Shown: piece after piece, positions 38,601-62,549 of the stretch | How positions within the stretch are numbered: position 1 is the first letter of the stretch | Layout: every line of letters starts with the position of its first letter | DNA from: Lampris incognitus | Taxonomy: Eukaryota; Chordata; Actinopteri; Lampriformes; Lampridae | Direction of reading: 5' to 3' | Length of the DNA stretch: 64,000 nucleotides | Assembly (NCBI RefSeq): GCF_029633865.1 | Contig: NC_079213.1 | Location: 98,813,845 to 98,877,844, forward strand | Notes under the pieces: model-generated | Seen by the model: the letters and a program-made list of their open reading frames with translations, nothing else | The model's database searches: none | What the model was told of the DNA's origin: nothing | Program-made: the position numbers and the translations under genes

Positions 38601-39760
38601 AATCCTGGCGAGTGCTGCAGCTCCTGCCCTCTGGACGCCTTCTGTGGGTGCATGGCGAGGCTTGTCACTGACGGCCGGACCAACTTGAGGCGTGGAGCTA
38701 TAACGCGTTGCAGTTGAACAGGCGATCGAGATGTTAAGAGTAGTTCTCAGACTAACTCCAAGGTACAAAAACACAAACGCGTCAAAGCTTCTCCTCCCGT
38801 AGTTAGCGGGAGAGGGTGCCGACTCCGTATGTAAGGATATCCATCCATTCCATCCACTATCGAAACCGCTTATCCTGCTGTCAGGTTCGCGGGGATGCTG
38901 GAGCCTATCCCAGCAGTCAATGGGCGGCAGGCAGGGAGACACCCTGGACAGGCCGCCAGGCCATCACAGGGCGGAGTGACTGTAGCGTCATCTCGGTGTT
39001 ATGCGAATTTAAAAGCAGAAAGTGAAGTAACATCCAATCTTTCACAGTAGCCAAGCAGGCCTCTAAATTAGTAATTTCAGTATGATCATCAGCCCTTATA
39101 GGCACATACAGCTGAGCATCATCAGCATAGCAATGGAAATGTATTCCATAACTAATGACTTTAATTGTCATAAAACCCCTTTCTCGCATTTTCTACTGTA
39201 AAATTTTTCCCATGGTGGGGTTTCCTCTTCCAAACAGATGGATAGATACTTACTGCCACGCAACGATGTTGGCGGTAACTGTTTTGGTACGGCACGGTAG
39301 CAAAACAGTGCAAAAAGAAGGATAAAGTTGCCTAAAACAAGACCAACTGTCTGGCTAACGTCAAATAGGATGACAGCGCTATTTTTCCGGCGATTACCGA
39401 TTAACGGTAGAATCGCTTTGCTTTGAAGCGTTAGCTTCTTTAGGGATTACATTACAAGAGCTCTTCCCGCATCCCGGTACGTGGTATTACATAACCTAGC
39501 TGTTAACGTTAGCAAACCGCTACCTTGTAAAACATGGCACTATCTGTACTGTCCTGATTAACTACTTTCCATGCCGACAGGCAGTCAATTAACATTGCAC
39601 ACCAGTTAACCTTACGCTAAGGTAGCAAACGCTGCAAAGCAGTGTATGTCTGTAGCGTTGAAGAAAAGTTTATTTGCCTGGTTTCGTCCGTAAGTTTCTT
39701 CCCAGGTCCCGCGGATTTGAATTTCATGTCTTTCTTAATGTCGTCAAAAAACTTCTTCAT
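29503..39760 (-). CDS. ubxn6: UBX domain-containing protein 6 (UBXD1), complete, 11 exons
   Basis: Cofactor of the AAA+ ATPase p97/VCP, acting in endolysosomal damage responses, caveolin sorting and ER-associated degradation. Exons (minus, 5' to 3'): 39760-39678, 38697-38546, 38105-38041, 36429-36301, 36160-36063, 32958-32883, 31319-31235, 31056-30837, 30538-30408, 30246-30098, 29628-29503. They sum to 1314 nt, 437 residues plus TGA; human UBXN6 has 441. Start MKKFFDDIKKDMKFKSAGPG is the family N terminus. The VCP-interacting motif AGAAALARIEQKQ is at residues 52-64, the PUB domain at about 144-235 (VMMMHTFNKDREKVKAAVDI, EEKYRKIKLSNKVFQ), and the UBX domain at about 330-405 (NYTLLRIRLPDENLLQGTFY, PFELIAPGGQKL). 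As in mammals, the UBX domain lacks the FPR loop that normally contacts p97, so binding should rely on PUB and VIM. Intron 1 uses a GC donor; the other junctions are GT..AG. Confidence 0.96.
30098..30246 (-). CDS. ubxn6: ubxn6 exon 10: UBX domain core
   Basis: Encodes TFYAWDRLPVLFQFVRESLE, DGWQPFELIAPGGQKLQDSE, EVALAECNL. Phase 1 to 0. Confidence 0.96.
30408..30538 (-). CDS. ubxn6: ubxn6 exon 9: start of UBX domain
   Basis: Encodes SEIVEKNAMLRTKAMREKEE, QRERRKYNYTLLRIRLPDEN, LLQ. Charged helix, then the first UBX strand. Phase 2 to 1. Confidence 0.96.
30837..31056 (-). CDS. ubxn6: ubxn6 exon 8: linker between PUB and UBX
   Basis: Encodes ETEEEFLLLPEQNEDALELM, RDRLQRGEPVRAQLDRQPQA, FELPPEFYNLTAEELKKQQQ. 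Phase 1 to 2. Human has the same E(P)VRAKLDRQ and FNLTAEE blocks. Confidence 0.95.
31235..31319 (-). CDS. ubxn6: ubxn6 exon 7: end of PUB domain
   Basis: Encodes EKMRCVEGSREFLQALGFVS then IVFPVEGQ. Phase 0 to 1. Confidence 0.95.
31420..32570. mobile_element. Long-inverted-repeat element with an internal RT-associated-like coding fragment
   Basis: The right arm, about 32455-32570, is the reverse complement of the left arm (31420-31475 plus 31735-31830; for example ttttgttttagtagtggcta against tagccactactaaaacaaaa). A family B SINE splits the left arm. Between the arms a plus-strand frame reads LIELTVPWEDRMEEANEQKR then WRRGWKACCEPI, followed by a shift. Similar ELTVPWE blocks are known to me from LINE-like proteins; the exact family is not established. 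Confidence 0.55.
31478..31707 (+). repeat. SINE B, 5'-truncated, inserted in the left arm of the inverted-repeat element
   Basis: Core tttcctcccacagtccaaag, gcccaatgactgctgggata and the tail aatggatggatgga. Flanks ataattata/gt and ataattatgt look like a short target duplication. Confidence 0.75.
32883..32958 (-). CDS. ubxn6: ubxn6 exon 6: PUB domain, part 2
   Basis: Encodes YVENICKNPTEEKYRKIKLS plus NKVFQ, phase 2 to 0. EEKYRKIKL is nearly invariant in the family. Confidence 0.96.
33394..35159 (-). mobile_element. RTE-like LINE, 5'-truncated, with 13-bp target duplication
   Basis: Minus strand: VKAKEKVYGELYKRLDTKEG, KRMKSGKAFGPDDIPVEVWR, QYGFMPRKSTTDAVFALRML, HCVFVDLEKAYGRV (motif A), LHQGSTLSPFLFAMVMDRLT (motif B), PWTMMFAEDAVS (motif C, second catalytic position D to E), then GWSGWRRVSGVICDRRVPAR. 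It ends with ccgctgtggcgacccctaac (minus). Flanks atgataaagataa at 33381-33393 and 35160-35172 are identical. The changed catalytic motif and frameshifts make it dead. In ubxn6 intron 5, sense to the gene. Confidence 0.85.
35173..36062. other. ubxn6 intron 5, unique sequence
   Basis: No coding frame, repeat family or RNA structure that I recognise. Confidence 0.5.
36063..36160 (-). CDS. ubxn6: ubxn6 exon 5: PUB domain, part 1
   Basis: Encodes RFEEDAVEASVMMMHTFNKD then REKVKAAVDIIS, phase 0 to 2, donor AA|gtaaga. Confidence 0.95.
36301..36429 (-). CDS. ubxn6: ubxn6 exon 4: conserved GVYFTCPLTG segment
   Basis: Encodes GFQVPVKDPTCLSVSGVYFT, CPLTGATLTKSEREAHIKEA, IFM. 43 codons, phase 0 to 0. 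Human has GVYFTCPLTGATLRKDQRDA at the same place. Confidence 0.96.
36430..37134. other. ubxn6 intron 3, no recognised content
   Basis: AT-rich intron without a repeat or coding signal that I can name. Confidence 0.5.
37135..37535 (-). repeat. tRNA-derived SINE, separate family (D)
   Basis: Minus strand begins with ccgcggtggtgtagcggtct (A box) and has the B box ggggttcgcgcccc about 60 bp on. The body is unlike families A-C and the 3' end is T-rich on the plus strand. Single copy in this window. Confidence 0.6.
37536..38040. other. ubxn6 intron 3 remainder
   Basis: No recognised element. Confidence 0.5.
38041..38105 (-). CDS. ubxn6: ubxn6 exon 3: charged linker
   Basis: Encodes KRELEAEAAALAEKEKATVA plus E after completing a split Val codon. 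Phase 1 to 0. Short Ala/Glu helix as in the family. Confidence 0.92.
38546..38697 (-). CDS. ubxn6: ubxn6 exon 2 with the VCP-interacting motif
   Basis: Acceptor gcgttatag. Encodes STPQVGPAVSDKPRHAPTEG, VQRAGAAALARIEQKQRPKV, QTSQDAIRNK. AALARIEQKQ is the VIM helix that contacts the p97 N domain. Phase 2 to 1, donor G|gtaaca. Confidence 0.95.
38838..38982 (-). repeat. SINE B 3'-end fragment
   Basis: ccatccattccatccactat, cgcttatcctgctgtcagg, ctggagcctatcccagcagt, ggcggccaggccatcacag (approximate match): reverse of the family B 3' half. Inserted in a LINE fragment in ubxn6 intron 1. Confidence 0.7.
38985..39195 (-). mobile_element. L2-like LINE RT fragment
   Basis: Minus strand reads IHFHCYADDAQLYVPIRADD then LEACLATVKDWM, the catalytic YADD segment of an L2/CR1-type LINE. 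Short remnant in ubxn6 intron 1. Confidence 0.7.
39196..39677. other. ubxn6 intron 1, 5' part
   Basis: Moderately GC-balanced unique sequence near the first exon. No element that I can name. Confidence 0.45.
39678..39760 (-). CDS. ubxn6: ubxn6 exon 1 with start codon
   Basis: ATG at 39758-39760. Encodes MKKFFDDIKKDMKFKSAGPG then KKLTDET. The exon must end at AG followed by gcaaat (39677 downward) to keep frame with exon 2, which makes intron 1 GC-AG. No in-frame GT donor fits. Confidence 0.9.
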
Positions 39761-39897
39761 GGCTGTGAACTTTTACAGGAATGTATCCTGCAAAATCACG
39801 AATGGGAAGGGGGGACAAACGCGACTAGCTAACGCCAGCTAGAAGGGCCAAAACATAAATACTCCAGTTGACTGTGCAGCGTGAGCCACGGCAATCT

Positions 39898-39904
39898 ACT
39901 TCCG
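39898..39904 (-). promoter_or_regulatory. ETS-like site upstream of ubxn6
   Basis: CGGAAGT on the minus strand, 138 bp upstream of the ATG. Typical of housekeeping promoters. Short motif, chance occurrence possible. Confidence 0.25.
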
Positions 39905-39944
39905 CCTTGTTAAATTATTACACTGCCAGCTAGTGGACACTATC

Positions 39945-39947
39945 AGA

Positions 39948-40020
<73 letters not shown>

Positions 40021-40021
40021 G
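39945..40021. repeat. (ACT)n trinucleotide array, about 75 bp
   Basis: Pure trinucleotide repeat about 190 bp upstream of the ubxn6 ATG. Poly-Ser, poly-Thr and poly-Val frames across it are artefacts. Confidence 0.95.
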
Positions 40022-40085
40022 AAGAAGCAGCAAAAGAAAAAGAAAACCACTTCGTGTCGTCATTGGACAACGTACCATTAAATTT

Positions 40086-40165
40086 GTCTTCTGGAGCAGC
40101 GGGCAGCTGCAGAGCCCGCGGGCCAACTCCAGTTCTTCTTTCCATTGCCTTGATCAGGGGCACAG
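40086..40165 (-). repeat. SINE fragment related to the 3' half of the copy at 43540
   Basis: Reverse of ctgatcaaggcaatggaaag, aagaactggagttggcccg, ctgcagctgcccgctgctcc. The same segment occurs at 43725-43795 on the plus strand. Confidence 0.6.
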
Positions 40166-40169
40166 GCAG

Positions 40170-40670
40170 GAGTATTAACCCTAACATATACCCAGTATCT
40201 CTCTGACATACATCCCCAAACCATCTCAATCTCACCTTTCTTGCTTTGTCTCCAACCGTCCAACCTGAACTGTCCCTTTAATATACTCGTTCCTAATCCT
40301 GTCCTTCTTCATCACTTCCAACGAAAATCTCAGCATCTTCAACTCTGCCACCTCCAGCTCCCCCTCCTGTCTTTTCATCAGTGCCACCATCTCCAAATCA
40401 TACAACATAGCTGGTCTCACTAACATCTTGTAAACCTTCTCTTTAACTCTTGCTGGTACCCTTCTGTCACAAATCATTCCTGACACTCTTCTCCACCCAC
40501 TCCACCCTGCCCGCATTCTTTTCTTCACCTCTCTTCCGCACTCCCTGTTACTTTGGACAGTTGACCCCGAGTATTTAAACTCATCCATCTTTGCCACTGC
40601 TACTCCTTGCATCCTCACCATTCCGCCGTCCTCCCACTCTCCCACCTCCATCTTCTCCATCATAATTTTT
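40170..40670 (-). mobile_element. RTE-like LINE fragment
   Basis: Minus strand: GGMVRMQGVAVAKMDEFKYS, CGREVKKRMRAGWSGWRRVS, GMICDRRVPARVKEKVYKML, RLRWFGDV. The 3' end is missing, replaced by SINE sequence. Lies upstream of ubxn6. Confidence 0.75.
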
Positions 40671-41006
40671 TACCCATAACCATTTCATCATGTACGTGAG
40701 CTAAAATTTAAAACAAAAGCAGCTCCTCCAATGCCAACAAGTGCACAGAGAATTCAGAAAGCAAATCCACCGACGAAAAACAATTAACTCACATCACAAA
40801 TGACCAACAAAACCATCTTCTGTAATTGTCACTATGGTTTTCTTAGATTCTCCAAAAGTGTATGTGAACAAAAAAGTGTAGGCTATGTCAACCACAAACA
40901 ATTTGAAGGATGGTTTGAGTGTATGAATCGGCCAAAGCTTTATTTTATTCTCGACTTGATGTGTTGGTTATAGAAAATACTCTTTAAAGAAAGCATTCTA
41001 TGTTTA

Positions 41007-41222
41007 AGCCATGCAAGGCTTGCTGTCAAGCTAAGGAGGAATATAGCCCATTATGAAAAGAGGAACGCTGAGGTGTGGAATATTTTTAGGAGTGCAATGG
41101 AAAGAGATGTTAATATGTTGTATGATTATGTTAGAGACAAAGAGGTTGTTGGTGGATTTGTAGAGGGGAGCACTTTTGTTGTAATTGGGGAAGGAGGGAG
41201 GGTAATGTTGGATTCTGGTTAA
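41007..41222 (+). pseudogene. Coding-like fragment, probably from a retroelement
   Basis: An open plus-strand frame of 71 codons to a TAA: SHARLAVKLRRNIAHYEKRN, AEVWNIFRSAMERDVNMLYD, YVRDKEVVGGFVEGSTFVVI, GEGGRVMLDSG. No ATG at its start. Composition is protein-like and it sits next to the hairpin and an L1 remnant, so a retroelement ORF tail is my best guess. Family not identified. Confidence 0.35.
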
Positions 41223-41439
41223 ACAGTGTACTGTGTGTGGTATATCTGTATTTTATTGTTTGATTTCTTTGATTTGGTGGGGGGCCAGAGGCTGGAAGCC
41301 ATGCCAAGGCCTACAGGTTACCTCATTATTTTCTGTTTTGTCTACCTGTGTTGTCATTTTTGATTCTTGTCCTCTTTGAGTATGTAGAGTTCGATGGGTT
41401 TGTGAAATGTTTTATTTCCCCATTGCTTTGGTATATACA

Positions 41440-41538
41440 GAGCCCCTAGGGGGACATGGGCGGATTTTCCTTTTGTTAACTATCTCATCACGAGATAGTT
41501 AACAAAAGGAAAATTCGCCCATGTCCCCTTAGGGGCTC
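41440..41538. repeat. 47-bp inverted repeat with 5-nt loop (strong hairpin)
   Basis: Left arm 41440-41486 and right arm 41492-41538 match at 45 of 47 positions (for example ccttttgttaactatctc against gagatagttaacaaaagg), loop atcac. No coding content. Confidence 0.9.
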
Positions 41539-41619
41539 CGTAAGTTACTGACACGGAAGCGGGAAAAAAAGTCAACGTTCAGTCTCACGGACGCCAGTCG
41601 CCTTAGACGTTTTCTCAGA

Positions 41620-41655
41620 AACCACGTGACGGAAGTCCCGGCAAGTCACGTGGTT
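41620..41655. promoter_or_regulatory. Inverted pair of CACGTG E-boxes around an ETS-like core
   Basis: aaccacgtga (41620-41629) and tcacgtggtt (41646-41655) are exact reverse complements, with cggaagt (41630-41636) between them. It lies between the divergent ubxn6 and uap1 starts, so it may be a bidirectional promoter element. It could also belong to a neighbouring repeat. Confidence 0.35.
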
Positions 41656-41689
41656 ACAGAGAGAATGTCGCAGTGGGGGGCCTTTTTAT

Positions 41690-42290
41690 TGCATTTTTCA
41701 TTCATGTACAGATCAATTTCACAAAAAGAAACAGAACATGAAAAAAATAACAAGACAACAACACGGGGTATCATACAACAATCAACAAGGCACTAAACAT
41801 ACATTTAAGGCTTTACAAACGTCTACAGTTTTTATTGCTTTACTATTCTTCAAACCATGTAATGCGTCCATATAATATCTAAATTCTATTTTAAATTGTT
41901 CTATGTGTGGATTTCTTTTGGACCACTTGCACTTGTGAATATAATAGTTTCCATACAACAAAATGAGATTCGAGATGAACATATCTCGTTTTTCCAATCG
42001 AGTAGTTGAACCAGGCAATCTCTTAAAGAAGTACTCTGTCTAACCAAAATAACTTCATACACATGCATTCATAAAATAAATGACAAATAGTCTCAATGTC
42101 GTTCTTGCAAAGAACACACCTTCTATCAATGTCGTCTCTGAATCTTGAAAACATCTAGTTTACAGGATAAATCCGATGTATAACCTTAAATGAAACTTCT
42201 CTGACTTTGTTGATGACATAATATTTCTTACTGAAATTCCAGACTGACTTCCAACCAATATCACATTTAGAGTTCCGGAGTGATTTGGCA
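41690..42290 (-). mobile_element. L1-like LINE, 3' end of ORF2
   Basis: Minus strand pieces: FRDDIDRRCVLCKNDIETIC then HLFYECMCMKLFW (C..C..H..C RT-associated zinc knuckle), and LLYGNYYIHKCKWSKRNPHI then ALHGLKNSKAIKTV near the C terminus. This pattern is typical of fish L1/Tx1-type elements. 5'-truncated, with stops. Confidence 0.7.
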
Positions 42291-43158
42291 AAGGGGGGGT
42301 TGTGGACAGAAGTCTCCTAGTGGTGGGCCGTCCCCCAAGCCACGCACGTCAACGTGACGTGCGGTCAGCTGAGCGGATGGGCGGTGGAGTCGTAACGCCC
42401 CGCAAGTTACTTCCACGTAACGCCAGTGTTAAATGGTCAAAGGAGCCGTCTGTTCCCCAGGTGAGCCCCGATCCGCTGCGTTTATATGCGTTGAGAAAGC
42501 CACGGAGTTTAAACCTATTCCTTCCGGCGTTAGCTAGGGACATAAAGTGGGTATATCGGCCTTGGTCGTTAGTACCGAGTGCAACCCATGCCCTGCTTTT
42601 GCAAGAAGATAGTAGTTAGCGGCATCGCCAAACATACACGTTTTATAATAGATTGTACGATTTTATTTTTTGAGAATCGACAGGGGCTTAATAGTAATGG
42701 CATCCCGTGATAGTAAACCTGCGTCCCGTGTCATCCGAATCCGGTCGCGTTTCCTGGTAATGGACCGCAGCGGATATTTTGTTGGCTAGTCTCAAAAGTC
42801 AGCCAGTAAAGGCAAGTCCTAAACATTCTGATTGATTTAAACAATGGGCTATTATCAGATGTCCCAGTGACGTTTGACAGCACATCAGTCTGTGCAACTC
42901 CGTGAGCAAACCGATGGTCGTAGGTTAATTTGCCCTTTAGTTACTGGTTTGTATTTCGGTGGCTGTGTAAGCCTTACACACATCTCAGGCTCTCAATGTG
43001 TCTGCTAGAAATTCCCATTGATACTGCGAATGCTGTCATGTTGCAAAGCTATTATTGACTCACCAGATGAGCTAACACTAATCGGATTTTTTTTATTTGT
43101 GCTTTTATAAAGTGTATTTGGTTTTCTTTGCGATACCATAACACCCGGAAGTGTAATC
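42291..43158 (+). promoter_or_regulatory. uap1: uap1 5' flank and probable 5' untranslated region
   Basis: 42300-42560 is CpG-rich and holds the palindrome gcacgtcaacgtgacgtgc (42343-42361), a CRE/E-box-like arrangement. CCGGAAGT (ETS) is at 43145-43152, just before the start codon. A 105-codon open frame at 42302 has no protein-like features and is not called as a gene. Confidence 0.4.
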
Positions 43159-59212
<16,054 letters not shown>

Positions 59213-59865
59213 AAAGGAAGGAAGGTAAAAAGAGGAAGACGGAGAGAGAGACAGAAACAGTCCAAAGTTCATCCTCCTTTTTGTCTCTCTCTCTCCAAAC
59301 TGTGATATCATCGCTGTGCAATAATGTCGTGTCCACTTGTTCTCTATGTTCGATGGAGCGGAGGCTCTTATGTCCAGCCTGAATGAATGAATCAGTCAAT
59401 CAATCGATGAATGAGCTGAAGTTTACTGTTTACATTTTGGCTCGCTTGCTTGTATTCAATACTTCAAATTTGTTTTGAAGAGCACATGAACACAGCATGA
59501 GATGAAGGACGAAATCCCTGTTAAATTGATTGGATGAAGAAGTCTTCATATGCAGCTACTCATTTTGCTCACAAGACTTATTTTTTAAATGGACCGATGG
59601 ATGCAGTTTAGGCAGAGATTCATTTTGCCAAGTGATTTGTAGATATAATGTAGGAACAACATGCAAACTCTCATCAAATTATCAGGAAAGTGGTTTTTTT
59701 TTTCTAATGTAATGGAGATACATGATATACTTTGGGCAGGGGATATTTATGGTATATGCTTCTTTCTGCTTGTAATCATTTACAACAAGCTACTGTTCAG
59801 CTTTAAGACAAACTATGATTTCTTTTCTATTGTCTTTTATTAAAGAAATTTCCGATTTGGAATGG
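59213..59865 (+). other. uap1: uap1 3' untranslated region
   Basis: About 650 bp, repeat-poor, ending after an ATTAAA at 59839-59844. Confidence 0.6.
59839..59844 (+). terminator. uap1 polyadenylation signal ATTAAA
   Basis: ttttattaaagaaat context about 630 bp after the stop. Common variant hexamer. Confidence 0.5.
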
Positions 59866-60654
59866 CTGCTGTCCGAGTCATCTGTCTCTGCACACAAGTG
59901 TACATTTGTACATGCATGCCAAATAGATATTTGTGTTATTAGTTGGGTCATGTGTGTACAAACACTTGTCTCTGGGGAAGAGTAACGGTGTTTTTCTGAC
60001 CGATTACATTTTGGTGTGTATGTATATGAGTTTAACTGGCGCGTGCCTACGTGGTGGTTTTTGTTTTTTTTTTTGCTTTCGAGCTCCCGGTGGCTTGAAT
60101 CAGAGTTTCCGGCACATGGTTTATGTTTAAGATGGGCCAGCCAGAGCATGCTGCACTGCTGCAACTATTCAGGAAATCTGCCTTGTGGCTCCGCAGAGTC
60201 TTCATGTGACTCGCTGCTATGTCTCTCTCTCCTCCTCCATAATTGCATTATGGTGCGAGAGACTGCAGAGTAGTCAACTTGGTGCGGGAAAACAAAATGT
60301 GTGTATTCACCTAACAAACGGGACTTTTATAGCCCGGACATTATTATTTTTTCATTGTTCTAGATACAGTTAATTAGTCAAATTAGCTGAGCTCAGTTTT
60401 TCAAAGCCTGTATCTACTGTCTGAGTCAAAGGCTAATGGATTCATTGAATGTCCAGTTCTTATTTTTTGATTTCATGCCGCATCCCCCCCCCCATTCCCA
60501 CCGTCACCCAGAGCCATGGCTAAGCAGCAACTTTTCTCTCTTATTAGTTTAATGTTACCTTTTCAATAAACCGTAAACATTAGTAAAATAAACATGAACT
60601 TGTGTGACACAATCAAAAAAAGCAACAACGTAGCAATTTCACTACAATAGAACC
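59866..60654. other. Intergenic sequence downstream of uap1
   Basis: No coding frame with protein character. Poly-C run at about 60485-60493. Confidence 0.5.
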
Positions 60655-61068
60655 CCCCCCTTTTTTTCTTCCAATTGTACTTGGCCAATTACCCCACTCT
60701 TCCGAGCCATCCTGGTCACTGCTCCACCCCCTCCTCCGATCCGGGGAGGGCTGCAGACTACCACATGCCTCCTCTGATACATGTGGAGTCGCCAGCCGCT
60801 TCTTTTCACCTGACAATGAGGAGTTTCACCAGGGGGACGTAGCGCGTAGGAGGATCACGCTGTTCCCTCCCCGTCCCCGAACAGGCGCCCCGACCGACTA
60901 GAGGAGGTGCTAGTGCACTGGCCAGGACACATACCCACATCCGGCTTCCCACCCGCAGACACAGCCAATTGTGTCTGTAGGGACACCCGACACAACATGG
61001 GGATTCAAACCGGCGAGCCCCGTGTTGGTAAGCAATGGAATAGACTGCCATGCCACCCGGGTGCCCCT
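60655..61068 (-). repeat. SINE A, near full-length copy
   Basis: Reverse orientation with ccaattgtacttggccaatt, ctctgatacatgtggagtcg, gggattcaaaccggcgagcc and gccacccgggtgcccc. Confidence 0.85.
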
Positions 61069-61089
61069 ACAATAGAAAAATTTAAAACA

Positions 61090-61232
61090 ATTCAGTCCTG
61101 TGATGGACTGGCGGCCTGTCCATGGTATCTCCCAGCCTGCCACCCAGTGACTGCTGGGATAGGCTCCAGCATCCCCCCGGGACCCTGAGAGCAGGACAAG
61201 CAGCTTGGATAATGGATGGATGGATGTTCTAG
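61090..61232 (+). repeat. SINE B 3'-end fragment
   Basis: cctgtgatggactggcggcc, tgactgctgggataggctcc, gaccctgagagcaggacaag and the ggatggatggatg tail. Confidence 0.75.
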
Positions 61233-62130
61233 ATACTTCATATTGTGATGCACAATGAATGTCCACTGTCCAATTTCCATTTTCGAATAATAACCACAAC
61301 AGACTGATGCTACAGATTCGAAGTTGGAAATATTTTGAACCCGATATTGACATCAGGCAGCTTAAGGCAACGTTTCCAGGCAGGTGGACAATGAAGTTGT
61401 ATTCCATTCATATGCAATACATTCCTTTGGGGCAATCTCCTGTGTAAAGCATGAGGACATCACACGGGACGTTCAGGACGGTATGTTTTCCTCATTTGGC
61501 AATGCTACATTTTTCCAAGTTGGGGGGGGGGATTCGAAAAGCAATTGAAAGTCCGATCATAATGTCACACGATGAACCAGACTTTCACGATCCTTCCTTG
61601 ATTCCCTTTGTCTGGTAAAATGATTTGGTCCACATCAGCAGTACAACGCTGGTTGGATGGTGATGTCATGAGAAGATGACCTCTCTTACACTTGACTCAT
61701 ACTGTACATGCATCTGCTTTGGCCATCAAGGCTGTTGTCACACACACACACACACACACACACGAGTTAGTGTGGACGACTTTTAACACACAGGTCAACT
61801 TTTTAAACGTGCAACCACAACCTTTGGATGAGTGATTTTTTTTTTTAATCACGTTCCGGTACTGGTTCACATTGTTTATCATGCACGGTTTTTCTTTTTC
61901 TGGTTATTTGAGTCCGAGAAATGTAGGCAAAACAGCCACCTACACATCCATAACGAAACAATGGAAACTTTATCTTGAATAGTGTTCGCTTCAGCCTTCA
62001 GCTGTCAAAAGAAAGGTTTCTTTCAAGGGGGAGAAAAAAGCTTTCTGATTGGGCGCTGGATTCTGCCTTAATTGAAACCTTATGTGTGGAATTCTGGGAC
62101 TTTGGCATGCGCCCAAGAATCCCCAGAATG
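61233..62130. other. Intergenic, with a short (CA)n tract
   Basis: (CA)n at 61739-61762. No coding feature recognised. Confidence 0.5.
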
Positions 62131-62137
62131 TGAAGTT

Positions 62138-62343
62138 TTCTCTCTCTCGCTCTCTTTTACTCTGTCTCTCGCTCTCTTGCTCTCTCTCTCTTTCTCTCTC
62201 TCACTTGCTCTCTCTCTCTCTCTCTCACTTGCTCTCGCTCTCTCTCTTCCTCTCTGTTGCTCGCTCTCTCACTCGCTCTCTGTTGCTCTCTCTCTCTCTC
62301 TCTCTCTCTCTTGCTCTCTCTCTCACTCCTCTCCCTCTCTTTT
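62138..62343. repeat. CT-rich low-complexity tract
   Basis: TC/TTGC/TCAC repeats for about 200 bp, like the tract before uap1 exon 6. Leu/Ser frames across it are artefacts. Confidence 0.85.
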
Positions 62344-62359
62344 TTCCTATTTGCAAGGG

Positions 62360-62543
62360 TGTCTTACATCAGCCCAGTGAGAGCTGGTGAAGGCAACTGA
62401 CGGACAGTACAAGAGTGAGAGAGAAAGAGAAAGGTTTGGATTCGGTCGTCCACCTTTGTGACAACAACAAAAGAAAAGAAGGACTCTCACTGGAATATTC
62501 TGTAGCCGCCTCCAAACAAATGGTGTGAGGAAGCGTCTCGCTG
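62360..62543 (+). other. Possible noncoding first exon of a downstream gene
   Basis: Mixed-composition stretch ending cgtctcgctg followed by gtaagtgg, a near-consensus donor. No open frame starting at an ATG crosses it. In human the next gene after UAP1, in the same orientation, is DDR2, whose 5' exons are noncoding; that link is inference only. Confidence 0.2.
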
Positions 62544-62549
62544 GTAAGT

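Noticed and set aside
39896-40235. Poly-Thr, poly-Ser and poly-Val open frames
   Set aside because: Translation of the (ACT)n array only.
42302-42619. 105-codon frame in the CpG-rich uap1 upstream region
   Set aside because: Arg/Pro-rich composition expected of GC-rich DNA; no homology recognised, no splice link to uap1 exon 1.
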